From Pseudocercospora fijiensis CIRAD86 (Eukaryota; Ascomycota; Dothideomycetes; Mycosphaerellales; Mycosphaerellaceae): DNA of 64,000 nt. The stretch lies in NCBI RefSeq assembly GCF_000340215.1, contig NW_006921539.1, positions 940,507 to 1,004,506 on the forward strand, read 5' to 3'. Positions 20,636-31,982 of the stretch are shown here, in pieces. Below the pieces are notes generated by a model. It had not been told where the DNA came from, searched no databases, and worked only from the letters and a program-made list of their open reading frames with translations. Every line of letters starts with the position of its first letter. Position 1 is the stretch's first letter. The position numbers and the translations under genes were made by a program.

Positions 20636-23397
20636 CTTTAATGGAGGTGCGTAACCGTTCCGGGTCGGATGAGCTGTCAATGATTCGCTGGCCACCACGT
20701 CAACAACACCCCTGGTGCTGCAGTACGACAGAACTAGCTCGAGTGGTGCAGGTGGAAACGAGTTGCCGGCGCCGGCACACAGAGCGAGGCCAAGTACGAT
20801 CGTAGTGTCCTGCAGAATTGCGGTGTGTTTTACGTGCTAGGGCCGCGGTGTGGGTGCTGGTCGCCACTGCCAAAGGTCAATAGATCACGCAGTATCAGTA
20901 CCTGCGCCGCGCAACGCCTGAGGATGTGGCCGTGGAGCGGGCGGTGAGCGCGTACAGGAAACTGCTGCGAGCGAGCCTGGCCGGGTGAGGTAGGATGGCG
21001 GATCGCTGATTCGATGTTTGGCGCGGCCGCAGCCGGTTTGCAGGTATCGCGCGTGCTCTAGTCCCAGCTCTAGGAATGTGAGCACGAGAACGGGCGGCGA
21101 TGCAGTGCGGATGAACCTGAGGACCTCGCGCTGCAGTGGCGTTTGTGCTCGTGAGGTATGCTGAATATGCGATGCGATGCGATGCGATGCGAGGCGAGGC
21201 GAGACGAGGCGAGGTTCGTGGCTGCTCGAGCTTGGCAGGCGCAGCGCAGCACTGCACTCTGTCAGGCGTTGCGTTGCGGCCTGCTTTGCTTTGCTTTGCT
21301 TTGCTTCGGCCTGCCCTGCGCACAGCAACGAGACAACACAACAACACGGCTACCGCGTCTGCTGGAGCGCCACACACTCTCTGTCGCTGGCGGCAGCCCG
21401 ATTGACACGGCGAGTCTGCAATCCTATGGAGGAATGCTGTGCGGTTGCGCCTCACAATGGCCAGCCCAACACAATGCGCCTGCGCCTGCGCCTGCGCCTA
21501 CGCTGGAGGTCGCCGTCCGGCAGACGTTGCGTGGACGCGTCTAGCAGCGGCGTGCGGCGTACAGCGTACAGCGGTTGCTGCAGACGCACGAGTCGCTCAA
21601 AGTGGATCGGGAGTGCAAGAGAATCTGACCTGACCAGCAGCTGGCCAACGAGAAAATCGGTGCAAAAGGAAGTGGTGATTGGACCTTGAGCTGCAAAAGA
21701 GCCCGCCATTCTTTATGGAAGAGCTTGAGCGGCAGAGAGAAGCCGCCGCAGTTTCCTTTTTCCGACGAATCATCATGCGCGCTTCGGCATTTCGCCTGCT
21801 ATTCGACCTCCAATGCTGGCTCTCTCACCTCACTTCATCCTCTCAGCAGCCTCGTCGTGCCTGCAACGCACATTTGAGGCCGGCCGGCAAGGACTCCCAC
21901 ACCAGCTGTGACACTCCTCCGGCATCTGTCAAGGTTTCAGTGTCCTTGTCTGGCCACGCTCCTGCAATGCCGGAGCCACAAAGACCTCATCCCGCATCTC
22001 ACGATGCTATCATGCATGTGGGCCCAACCCGGTGTAGTCGCTATGACGAGGCGAATACTTGAAGTACTTCAGCTTGTACCTCGACCCTTCTTCAAGGGTG
22101 GCATCCTACACTTATTAGCTTGCAGATATGCGCTGGCAATATCGAGCGGCGCATTCATGACGAATTCGTTGCGACGGAAGTGCCGTACGTGCAGGCGAAA
22201 AGCCATAAATCATGGCAGCATGGGATGACCCACATTTCAGGAACCCTTTCCGTTCATCATCATATGGTCTAGCGCTCTCAAATAGGAGACAACCGATCTA
22301 GCTATCGATGAGGGACGGAGCTGCCTGTTCGCAAGCGAAGTACTGCAAGCTCGCTTTAGACGAGTGACTCAGCAGTCCATGCGGCTCGACATGTTCCGCA
22401 CCGGATGCACTTCTTTCGACTTTCACCAGCCCGACCTCAATGCCTGACGTTGAAAAGAGCCTATGATAGTGAGGCTGTGCCTGACAGCTTACAGAAACCA
22501 ATGATCTTTGCTCACCCTGCCCGGCCTCAAGTATTGGGCCTTCTCACTCAGCTAACGCACCGGGCCAGCGCATCTTGCATAAGGGTGCTCGCTTACCCCC
22601 TAAGGCCTCTCCCACACCTTTGGTTCACCCTTGTACATCGCGCTCATGACATCTTCGACAGACGAGATGGTGTGGTGCACGGTAGCCCTAGGACCCAGAG
22701 AAATGTCATCTTGCAGTGACGTTTGACAGCGCACATCGAGATGGGTGATAAGACTCGGTACACGGAGACATACGCTATCAATCAGGTGACATGCTGTGAC
22801 TTCAGCTCTCGGTCTGCTGTGCTGTGCTGTGCTACTGAAGCGCTGGAAAGATGAGGGGAAGCGAGTAGTGCCTCAATTGTTAGGCCGAAGCACAAATTTT
22901 CTAGGCAATACGTACAAATGATACTACCAGATTGGAGGCCACATGTGCTAGAGCTCCACGCATCTAGTTTCAGAAGACTTGCTCTCGCCAGCATCAGTGC
23001 TTCTGAGACGGCAGGAGAAGTTCGGCGGTCGAGAGCCGGGCCGTCCATCCCGAACAGAAGCTTGCTGCGTCTTCATCACGCAATACAGTATTGACAGTCT
23101 ATCCATGCTTGTGTTTTGCAGATCGTCTTCAGGAAATCCAAGATCCGGGTTTCGGTCTCTGATTCAGACTGTGAGGAGGCACTGCCTTCCGGAGCATGTG
23201 TGCCAGCAACCCGACCACCAGTAGTGACTCGCCTTCTTGTATGAAGAGGGGGTTCTGCAAGTGTAATTTGCAGAGCTCACACAATGCGCGGCTGTAGAGC
23301 AGGCTGCTCGCGCATGCATCCAGAGTCAGCGGCTTGCAGATAACATGTCCAGCATACAGTAGTAAAGCATGTTCCTTCGCACATCCCAGAGCAGCGA
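20636..23397. other. Long intergenic region upstream of HAP3
   Basis: 2.8 kb without a convincing gene. It holds short GC-rich simple repeats: GCGAT and GAGGC runs near 21165-21215, TTTGC runs near 21283-21305 and TGCGCC runs near 21478-21500. Open frames in this stretch overlap each other on both strands and follow the repeats, so they are not called. Not RIP-mutated. Confidence 0.5.
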
Positions 23398-24143
23398 TCA
23401 TTGCTGAACAACTTGAATATTGTTCTTCTTCTGTATCCACAAGTCAGCACACCGCCACATAGAGGAGTACCAAATCCACAGCGGCGCACCTTCCACTTCT
23501 CCATTTCCGCCTGCTTGGTGTGATACTGTTTAACAAGATCATCCAAAACCTTCTTCAAGCCCTCAGCATTCGTCTGCAGCGCCGGCAGCACATCCTTCAC
23601 CGTCCTTTCCACAAGAACGCCATTGATCATTCGAAAGCATTTGCGATCGCCGGGGAGTGGCGTGAGCGTTTCTAACACCAACCTAGAATTACACACACAC
23701 TCTTGTTAGCGAACATGGCCTCGATCCATCTCACTCACAGTGAAATTCTTGCCACACAACGCTTCTGCAGGTACCAGCTGCCGATGGCGATGGCAGAGAG
23801 TCAGGGATGGGGAGGCGAACTGGTGGCGGTGAAGGAGAGTTCGATTGGTTCGAGGAATTCTTGAAGATGGAAGCGAGGGCTTGTCATTGGCGGTGAGACA
23901 CCGCAAGTATGACATGATTGGAAGGGCAAAGAGTCGGGAGGGTTTTCTTTCTTTGAACGAACTCACTTATGTTCTTCGGCTTCTTGTTCTACGTCGCCGA
24001 TTTTCTGCGCGACGGCTTGGAGCGTGTCTTTGTAGTTGGAGTATTGGACCTGAAGCTCTGGGTGAATTGTGAGAGAGGTGCTTGAGAAAGAATGTGGGGT
24101 GCTTACCTTGCTGCTTCTTCGCCGATATTTGTTGTTGGGACAT
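23398..24143 (-). CDS. GIM4: Prefoldin subunit 2
   Basis: Four exons, complement(23398..23430, 23490..23682, 23967..24057, 24107..24143), 117 residues; introns 59, 284 and 49 bases. The joined protein reads MSQQQISAKKQQ, ELQVQYSNYKDTLQAVAQKI, then the beta-hairpin LTPLPGDRKCFRMINGVLV, and a coiled-coil tail ending KKNNIQVVQQ. This is the two-helix coiled coil plus hairpin of beta-class prefoldins. Family knowledge: part of the hexameric cytosolic prefoldin/GimC complex that hands nascent actin and tubulin to CCT. The short first and last exons rest on good splice signals and frame continuity. Head-to-head with CMC2, 175 bases between starts. Confidence 0.93.
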
Positions 24144-24318
24144 GTTTGCGATATGGTTTTTGTGAGGTTGGACTTTGGTGTTGATGGTGAAGCTTTCTGT
24201 GCGCGACTTTTGCAGGTCCATCTGAGTGACAGAATTCCGCGCAGAGTTCTAGACGACATCGACTCAAGTGTTTGCCATCTCTCACACAACTACCCGATTC
24301 CCAGTCCTTGGTCTTGCT

Positions 24319-24622
24319 ATGCATCCACACTTGCACAGAGAGGATCAAAATGGTGGGCGCAACCATTCCCGACGCAATGCGCTGCGCTGCACAGCCAGAC
24401 TGATGTGTTGTAGGATGCGAAGAGCTCATGACAGCTCTAGAAGAATGCCACGCCAAAGGGTTCTTATGGAAGTCCATGGGCATGTGCAGTAGCACCAAGA
24501 CGGAGGTCAACAAATGCCTACGAGCTGCCCGACTGCGGCGAACGGCGGCGAATCGAGAAGAGGCGAAGAAGAAGCGAGCACACATGGAGAAGATCTGGAA
24601 TGAGATCGATGCCAATTCATGA
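24319..24622 (+). CDS. CMC2: COX assembly mitochondrial protein 2
   Basis: Two exons, 24319..24352 and 24414..24622, 80 residues; 61-base intron (GTGGGC...TAG). The protein begins MHPHLHRED and has twin CX9C motifs: Cys13/Cys23 and Cys36/Cys46, around ALEECHAKGFLWKSMGMC, then a basic helical tail. Family knowledge: twin-CX9C proteins are oxidatively folded by Mia40 in the mitochondrial intermembrane space, and Cmc2 helps assemble cytochrome c oxidase. Length and cysteine spacing match the family. Confidence 0.94.
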
Positions 24623-25337
24623 ATGCGGTCATTTGGAAGAAGCCATAGCCGATGAGGGGAGGACAACACTCTCAACTCACACTGCTAGAGATGTCACAAT
24701 AATGTGTCGCGGGACATTGTGCGCGCTCGAGAAGAGTCAATAGCTGAACGCTATGGCGAAGACAAACAATCGGACCCGAACCTGCATGGGCATGGCATGG
24801 CATGGCATAGCGGGTGGAAAGGCGTCGGCACTTCACGAATATGCCGTTGGTATCCGGAAGTAGCGCGAGGTCAGGAAAACATGAATTGCGGCGATTAAGA
24901 AGCGGGAGCGCAAGCAGGGCAATTCGCGCAATCAAGACTCTCCGCCCATGTGCAGTATATCTCTTCCTGCTTGTATAAACGCCATCGTTGTATATTGACT
25001 GGACCAAGGCAAAGCTATAATCGTTATGTTACATCGCCTGCCGATGTGCTTTCACCTGTTGTCGTGTGCAGTTTGCGGTTAAGCCGTATCCTCCGCCCGG
25101 TCTTGAGAGAGCACGACTGGATCGAAGGACAGATGGAAGTCGTCCTCGAAATGGGCTGTGGTTCGCAGATTGCAAGGACGGAGATGTTGGACCCACTTGC
25201 GTTCTGCGCCTTCCCGAAGAAGCTTCCAGGCAACTCCCGCCGAAGCGTTTGTCTGATCCAGCTCATTTCCGGTGATAGCTTTCTGCGTCCTTCAGCATCT
25301 TCAGCATCTTCAGCATCGTCAACACTGAAAGACGAGC
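24623..25337. other. Intergenic between CMC2 and F-box-like gene
   Basis: No gene seen. Contains a GGCAT repeat near 24790-24810 and a three-fold TCAGCATCT repeat just upstream of the next start (25289-25317). Confidence 0.5.
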
Positions 25338-27158
25338 ATGGATCCGCACATCATGTTCGCCAGCGATCCGGCGCAGTTCGCCAGCGACCTCGAAAGTCTG
25401 ATGGACTCAGCCGCCGCTGCTGTTGCATCTGGCTCTATGGACAGCTCAGCGCCGACTACGCCTTCAGCACGCGCGCCGATGGTACGATCGCCACCGCCAG
25501 ATCCACGCGTGCGTAACAAGCGAGCTGTCGCCACTGGCACTGAGCAAACCCGCTCCAAGAAGCTCAAGGTAACTCCGATCTAGTCATCACCAAGACTAGG
25601 CATTGCTGACCATTGGACAGCTTCAAACACCCGGGAGGAATGATGCCACCGCTTCTGCCAGTCAAGACCCAACGCAAAGCTCGCATGTGGCCTACAGCGA
25701 GTCAAATAAGCCCAATGTAGTCATCCCAACAGGACCCTCAAAGAAGCAGAAGGGCATCCAGCGTGTCGTTCAACGTCAGTGGCATTCCAACCACGATGGG
25801 ATGGCCTATGAGGATCTGCTGGAGCAGCGTCGCGCTGAACAGCTTGTCAATGTTGACCGCTATGTGCCGCCCAGTGGCGCATCGACCATTGGCCGCCGTG
25901 AAAGCTCACTCGGCAACGGTACAGTTCGTGCTGCAGTACCATCAAGTTCACATCCTGCTTCTGCTTTCGGCGCTCGTCGTGGCTCGAATAAAGATCACGC
26001 CCTGTCGGGGGCTCCTCTGCGACCAGCCACGACAAATAGAACTCCTTCGAAAGGCAAGCATTTCCACTTCTCCGCGTTACCGGAAAAGGTGAAGGAGAGG
26101 ATCTTGGCCCTCCTACTGATCAAAGACGGGCCCATTGTTGTCGACTTCACCTGGCTTCGCGCGTTCATCCACGGACACTGTCGGGTCCCAGCTTCGTATA
26201 AGAACGTCAAAGATAGCGAGACCGGGCTGAATTACTCTGTGCCACTTCCCTGGGATGAAATCTACCAATACGTCCGGATAATGCAGGATGACTGCAAGTC
26301 CTTCAAGGGCGCCATGGAGCTCCGAGGGGACAAGACCCGCACAAGGAAGGGACCATGCCGCGACTTGACGGCAGCCAGCCTCCTCAAAGTGTCTCGGGAT
26401 GTGCACAATCTTGCAGCGCCAATTTTCTATGGCCGAAACACATTTCAGTTTCCTTGGCCGACTACCGCGTGGATGCAATTCGAATCGTTTCTGGCCACCA
26501 TTGGACCACACAACGTCGGTCTTCTTCGGAGAGTCGACATTCATGCACCGCTTTGGTAAGTACAGATTTCTCGCCAAGGCGAATTAAATGAGGACTCTTT
26601 GCGGGTCCTTGTAGTCTTGTTTCAATCCTTACCCAGAGGAGACCGCTCTCTTGACGTGTTGGCTGATTCGTATGCGCCCCAAATCAGGCATCGCGGTGTT
26701 CAAGAAGACTACGTGGAGGGCGCGATGCTCGATCTGACCTCACCAGCTTCACGCATGGCTATTGTAACGCCACCACATCAAGATCGCTTGCTCTCCGCAA
26801 TTAAATCGTCTCTTCAAGCGCTCAGAGGCAACCTAACGCATATCTCCTTCACGCTGGAGCACGGAATGGCTACTGATCGGTAAGCTAATGCGCAGGCGGG
26901 CTGCTTGACGAGAGTGATGCGCTGATCGCCGCGACTCGCAAATCCAGATGGACGGGAAGATACACAAGTGATCGACAGCTCATTGCCATTGGCGATGCCG
27001 AGGACCATGTTAAACGAAAGCAAGAAGGTGAGTCGAGTGGAAATGCTGCTCATAGTCCCGGCTGCGATCGAGTTGTTTCCTCAACAGCCGCTACGAGTAA
27101 CGAGGATGGGAGTATCTCGTCCTTGCCGTTCGCGTCCGTATCATCAGACATCTACTAA
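25338..27158 (+). CDS. F-box/2EXR-like protein of unknown function
   Basis: Modelled as five exons: 25338..25568, 25621..26555, 26688..26879, 26948..27027, 27088..27158; 502 residues. Joins are in frame and read smoothly, for example VDIHAPLW-HRGVQEDYVEG and ATDR-WTGRYTSDRQ. The N-terminal half is disordered, Ser/Pro-rich, with basic clusters. From about residue 230 a motif FSALPEKVKERILALLLIKD resembles the F-box/2EXR start, followed by LLKVSRDVHNLAAPIFYGRNTF, typical of fungal 2EXR/F-box proteins. Substrate-adaptor function is inference. The 3' end is uncertain: a strong branch site and acceptor (CTACTAAT...CATCCAG, ending 27174) suggests that the transcript may instead continue to a stop at 27339 or 27367. 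Confidence 0.72.
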
Positions 27159-27792
27159 TACTTCTTCATCCAGGCATGTCTTTGCTCAAGGATTTCGGGA
27201 AATCTCTGGCCACGGCTCCTATCCTCCACCTCCATCACCCCAATCCCTCCGCGAAGATACAAAAGCACGACAAGGCGGAATTTCGTTCGAGATTACCTGG
27301 TGTCAAGCAAGAGGCGGGAAAGTACGGATGGCAAGTTGATAGTCAACTCAAGGAACGTCGCTGGTGATTCGCATTCATGGATAAAGAAAGATGTCAGCAC
27401 AGCGTACCTGCCGGCTTCCGATTGTGCAACTGGGAGAGTTGTGCGTGGGGTGCAATTCCTTGTTTTAAAAACGGCGTGCGCAGGATTTCGAGAGTAGAGG
27501 GGATTCCTGTTACTGTATAGATTTGGGTTTCCTATACCACGGCCAAATCTCTGCCAAGGTTCGAATGATCAGTCACAGCCCTGTAACCCTCATCGACCGC
27601 TCTTGGACCCCCACGTTCGCCATATGCTTCTTGCTACGTTGTCGACTATATAAGTGGGAAGACAGGAGTCTTCGATGCGACCACGACTGAAGTTGCGGAA
27701 GCATTCCAGGAGTAATTTCCGTACCAGAAATGATATCCGGCAAAAGCGAAGTAAACCTTGGAAACGACAAAAATCGTGTCGAATTTGAGATT
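27159..27792. other. Convergent interval, possible extra exon
   Basis: May hold the true last exon of the F-box-like gene (27175 to 27339 or 27367). Otherwise no gene seen. Confidence 0.4.
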
Positions 27793-29209
27793 CTATGAGT
27801 CTTTAATCCAAACTTTGCCAACTTCCCGAGCCACATTCATGAGATTCTGGTCTCTGTAGCGAGCAGAAGTCAAGCTCAAGCCAATTGGCAGATTCTTCTC
27901 GCCGTGGAAAGCCGGGACGTTGACGATTGGCACATGGAGTGCAGTCCAGAGACTCTGGAATACTGCGCTCCCAGTTCTCTCCAAGCCTTCAGGCGCGACG
28001 TCTGGTACGGATGGCGCAATGACGGCAGCATACTTCTCTGCAATAGCATCCCACTTCGGCCGGAGAGCGGCAATTCCATCGAAGGCTTCGAGATACTGTT
28101 TGCGAGTATAGCCGTGATACTCTTCCACATGCTCGACCAGATCAGGGGCGAGAAAGTGCTTCGCCATGTAGTACTCTGGTCGAAATGCCACTCTGCCATC
28201 CGAAAATAGCATCACGGTGTGCCAGGTGGGCAAGTTCGAGAATTCTGGAGGAAATTCGAGATCTTCGACCTCGGCCCCGGCGTCTTTGAGAAGTTGCTTG
28301 CCGGAATCGAAAGCGTTGCGTGTACCAGAACCGGCATGGTTCCAGACCATGGTCTTGATGAAGGCGAATTTCAACCCTTTGACGCCGTTCGATAGCGGCC
28401 TTGGAACTTCGTCATCAGCCAGACCGAACACTTTCCCGACGAGTTCAAGGTCCTCCACACAGCGACCATACCAGCCTAGCGTATCCAAGCTGATACTGTA
28501 GATTTTCTGACCTTCTCGCGACACGCTGGTCCAAGTCGGTTTTATTGCCCAGATGCCATTGAAACTCGCCGGCCTAATCATCGAGCCACCTGTTTGCGTG
28601 CCCAGAGCAATTGGCGCTTGGAAGTCTGCGACGGCTGCACCAGATCCAGAAGATGAGCCTCCAGGTGTGCGATTCGGATCGTGGGCATTTGAGGTCTTGG
28701 TACCGACTGTAGTAGCAGCAAATTCCGTCGTTGTCGTTTTGCCCAAGATCAAAGCTCCGGCATTGCGAAGCATGGCTACGCTGCCGGCATCAACTTCCGG
28801 CTGGCTGTCCTTGTATATTGGAGAATTGTGCTGAGTAGGCATGCTGGAAGGAGCGAGTCAGTGAGATCATAGCAGGCATTAAATTCTTGTTGCCTCACCC
28901 CTTCGTGTAGATGACATCCTGCACGCAATCAGCTCAAGATCAAGATCAAGACACGGCAATCAGCAAGCATACCTTAACAGCGACTGCAACTCCATGCAGA
29001 GGACCACGCTCTGACTTTGGAATCCTATCAAGTGCTCTCGCATTTTCCAAGACCTGATCTGCATCAAGATAAATCCAAGCTTTGACGATATCATCCCGTT
29101 CTTTGATGCGATCAAGCAACGATCTAGCATAGTCTTCGACGGTCAGAGTATCCGACTCAAAAGCTTTCAATGCTTCCACAGCACTCAGACGGTACGGTTC
29201 GGCGCTCAT
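27793..29209 (-). CDS. Amidase, amidase-signature family
   Basis: Three exons, complement(27793..28843, 28899..28918, 28973..29209), 435 residues; introns 55 and 54 bases. The 20-base middle exon supplies DVIYTK and is supported by the motif it completes, GVAVAVKDVIYTKGMPTQ. Catalytic Ser-cisSer-Lys triad visible: Lys79, Ser149 in PGGSSSGSG and Ser173 in TQTGGSMIRPA, with the family's usual spacing of about 70 and 24. Reaction (family): hydrolysis of amide bonds; substrate unknown. No signal peptide, probably cytosolic. A separate amidase N-terminal fragment lies at 53995-54666 but belongs to another subgroup. Confidence 0.92.
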
Positions 29210-29707
29210 ATCGAAGTTGGCTTCAAGCTGCTGTTTGCTGAAGAGAGCGAGATTTGTGACTCTGGAGCTTTTACCTACGAACTCGAACTACCGGCCGCAA
29301 AGGCGACTCTTCGCCGTTTCTGCCCGGGCTCCGTGATCGGAGGCGAAGGAAGCCATCTTGGCGTCGGCCTATCTGTGCCAGGACCATCACCAGAGATCAT
29401 ATCCGAGTGCAAGGTGTTGGAGGTGTCTTTTGCGAGGATGGAGTTGCAGGGGAAGGGTAGGTGCAGAGGTCATTCCCTACCTCCTTTTCAGGCTGCTTCG
29501 TGATTTCCGCTCAGTGTGACTGCCCTCGGTATTTCAAGCTTGTGCACGTGCATTCTATACATATATTTATGCCTCAGGCAAGCTGAGCGTGGTGAGAAGT
29601 CTGTTGCTCATGAGAAGAGATGATCGCGTCCCGGGAGCCTCGAGACCTACGCCACCATCGGAAATGAAGCAGCAATTAGACCAGCCGCCGAATGCTCATC
29701 AGCGTCC
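29210..29707. other. Amidase upstream region with an ATG-less open frame
   Basis: On the plus strand a frame stays open from at least 29222 to a TGA at 29501-29503 (GFKLLFAEESEICDSG at its start) without an ATG. It has no recognisable domain and may be a gene fragment or chance. Confidence 0.3.
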
Positions 29708-29960
29708 TTGATATGGATCAATGGGTTTCCTGGTATCTATAAATTGACCATCGCTCGCGAGCTCGGAAAAATCACCTGGTTCAGAAATCGCGACTCTGAT
29801 CAGCAACTACGAATTCATCGATCCCGTGGCCGAAAATTCTTGAGTGAAGACACATTTCTACATATCAACAGACTCACGCTGCGCTCTATCACAGCTGGCT
29901 GCCAAGCTCCACAATCCTGCCGCACGCGCTCTACTGTCTTTACTGTAAATCATCACAATA
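29708..29960 (+). pseudogene. Frameshifted P-loop kinase-like fragment
   Basis: The frame from 29708 reads IWINGFPGIYKLTIARELGK, close to the Walker A start of fungal P-loop NTPases (normally GFPGVGKLT). The second glycine is replaced by Tyr. After about residue 30 the similarity jumps frame: LISNYEFIDPVAE appears near 29795-29840 and soon hits a stop. Broken Walker A plus frameshift plus stop indicate a decayed gene copy. The family name is inference from the motif. Confidence 0.55.
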
Positions 29961-31123
29961 AGCAGCCAGTCCAATGTCCGGTTAGTACCCTCTGATATCT
30001 AGAAGAATGAGCTGTTCCGCCCTTTACAAGATAGGTCACTACGTCTAGCTCGTGAAGGTACGCATCGAAGTTCAAACATATAGTCGAGAGGCAGAAGGAA
30101 GTCCCGGAAGCAAAGCATTGATTCATCATGCCGTCTGCTGTTCATCCCACATAGTTCGGGCCGCGAATACCAAATAGAATTGTTTGCAAGTGGATTGAGA
30201 ATTGTGCGAGAATGCAAGCCGACTCTGAGTCTTGCGCCTTATCGTGATACATATTATTTCGTGTTGTTGCAATGTGGCTGGGGAATCCCACACGCAGTGA
30301 ACCCTAATAAGCATTCAGGACCCGAGATCGCGCAAGACTTAGGGATGAGAGGAAAATCACGAAAGAAGGGTTTTTGGTCGAGAGCAAAAAGTTTAAGAGA
30401 GATTGAAGTGCTTGCAAAGTGTACTACTGTATGTAGTGCATTGCCTCGTTCAGTAACTGCCCATTGGAGCAAGTTCCACAAGAAGTGACATGTTTTGGGT
30501 CAGCGTATCCGTTATTGCCAAACTCTTTTTAGAATAAGATACATAGTACATGTACGTCCGGAGCCTTTTGGCCGTACCTTTCTACGATGCAGTAGCTTAA
30601 GCTAGTATGGTGACTAGGATTGTGAGAATCGGAGGCAGGCCCGTGCTTCGATGATGCCCTGCGCATATTTCTGCAAAGGGCAACTAGTCAAGATGCAATC
30701 TGACATTCCCTTAGCGCCCGTCCTTTGGAGACCTATGGGCGCGATTGACTTGATGGCTGTAGGTTTCAAAGGTCAGGTCGAGCTGGCCTTGAGTGTTTAC
30801 TCCATCTGTGCAGTGATGCGCTGATCATTCCCCCAACCCTGGCCATCTGCTCTGACAGGAGGATTGATGCTGGGAGCTAGTGAATGCCCGCATATCTCTA
30901 TGGGTGGCTTCCTCTCAGAATAGGCGAGGTCTCGGGATTCTGCAAACCGGGAGGCCGGCCTGGAGTCCGTCGTGCAATATATGCAAAGGTGTTGGAGTCT
31001 GGTCTGGGCGGTCGCAGAAGGCCAGCGATTTTAGGACCAGCTGCAGCTACGTCCACCCATGATGAGCGTGACGGTGCTGCTGAAGGTCCGCGTAGTGTGA
31101 AGTTCTGTTGCGCGATGCAAGCC
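29961..31123. other. Intergenic, nothing recognised
   Basis: No coding sequence with supporting motifs or splice structure on either strand. Composition normal. Confidence 0.5.
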
Positions 31124-31864
31124 TCAGTCCATATCCATGGCGTCTGGATCATCGTCCATGTCCTGTGAATGGCCTGTCGCATACCCACTGCCATAGCCAT
31201 GTGCAGTCTCCACAACGTCATGGCCTCCATGCTCGTACTTGCAATTCATGTCCCGTTGACGCGCTTCCTCCGCTGCCTTCTCACGCGCTCTCTGCCGTGA
31301 CTCTATAATCGCTTTCCTAACCGCATTCGAACCCTCACCCGAAGTGAGCGGCTTGGGCTCGCTATACAGCACGAGCTCTTGGCCCTCGTGGTCATCGTCT
31401 CTGCGCGCAGTGAGGAGGTGCTTTGGGATCTTGCTGAACTGCTTCACGATATCCGGCAGGAAGATCAGCTTCTCCTCGTCCGACTCCACGTCTGCCAGCT
31501 CTTCATCCAGATTGTGAACATACACGCGATCACGCGTCTCATCTACTTGCATTGACTCATGGTCGGCTGTGGCCGCTGCTGCTTTCACGCTTTCTGCCTT
31601 GGTCGCGGCGGAGCTTGGTCTCGGCGATGGCGCGAGGGGGATGTAGTAGTTGCTGTTGCGGTGATCTCCATTGATGGCGCCTGCACATTCACGAGTCAGA
31701 ATGCGACGATAATTCTTTTGGTTCTACTCACCAAGGTTCAGGAGGTTGAAGCGTTTCGCAAAGCGCTCGGCATCGCTGCTCACGCTTGACTCATCCGCCC
31801 GTCTCTTCCTCCCTGCTGCGACGTGCCCACCACTGCCATTGGCCAGCACAGGCGTGTTCCACAT
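31124..31864 (-). CDS. Conserved fungal protein of unknown function
   Basis: Two exons, complement(31124..31680, 31732..31864), 229 residues; 51-base intron (GTGAGT...CAG) joining FAKRFNLLNLG to AINGDHRNSNYYIPL. The start at 31864 (MWNTPVLANG) is the first ATG of the open frame and is followed by a basic GRKRRADES cluster. The core reads DRVYVHNLDEELADVESDEE then FLPDIVKQFSKIPKHLL and a charged helical segment with VRKAIIESRQRAREK; the C-terminus is acidic with a DDDPDAMDMD tail. It resembles uncharacterised conserved ascomycete proteins; I know no function. Head-to-head with alanyl-tRNA synthetase across 118 bases. Confidence 0.8.
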
Positions 31865-31982
31865 GGCTGCACTCTGCATCTCCCATAACTAACAACGTCT
31901 CTCAGTCAACACATTTCCGAGCTTCGTTTGGCCACAAGATAAGTAAAGGTGCTGATTCGAAGCGGCTGAAGTTCGAGCTTGC
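31865..31982. promoter_or_regulatory. Short bidirectional promoter
   Basis: 118 bases separate the divergent starts of the conserved protein (31864) and the long form of alanyl-tRNA synthetase (31983). All cis signals for both genes must lie here or inside the transcripts. No specific motif is claimed. Confidence 0.5.

Noticed and set aside
21158..21689. Several overlapping frames on both strands, 128-186 codons
   Set aside because: They follow GC-rich simple repeats that are open in all frames; composition-driven.
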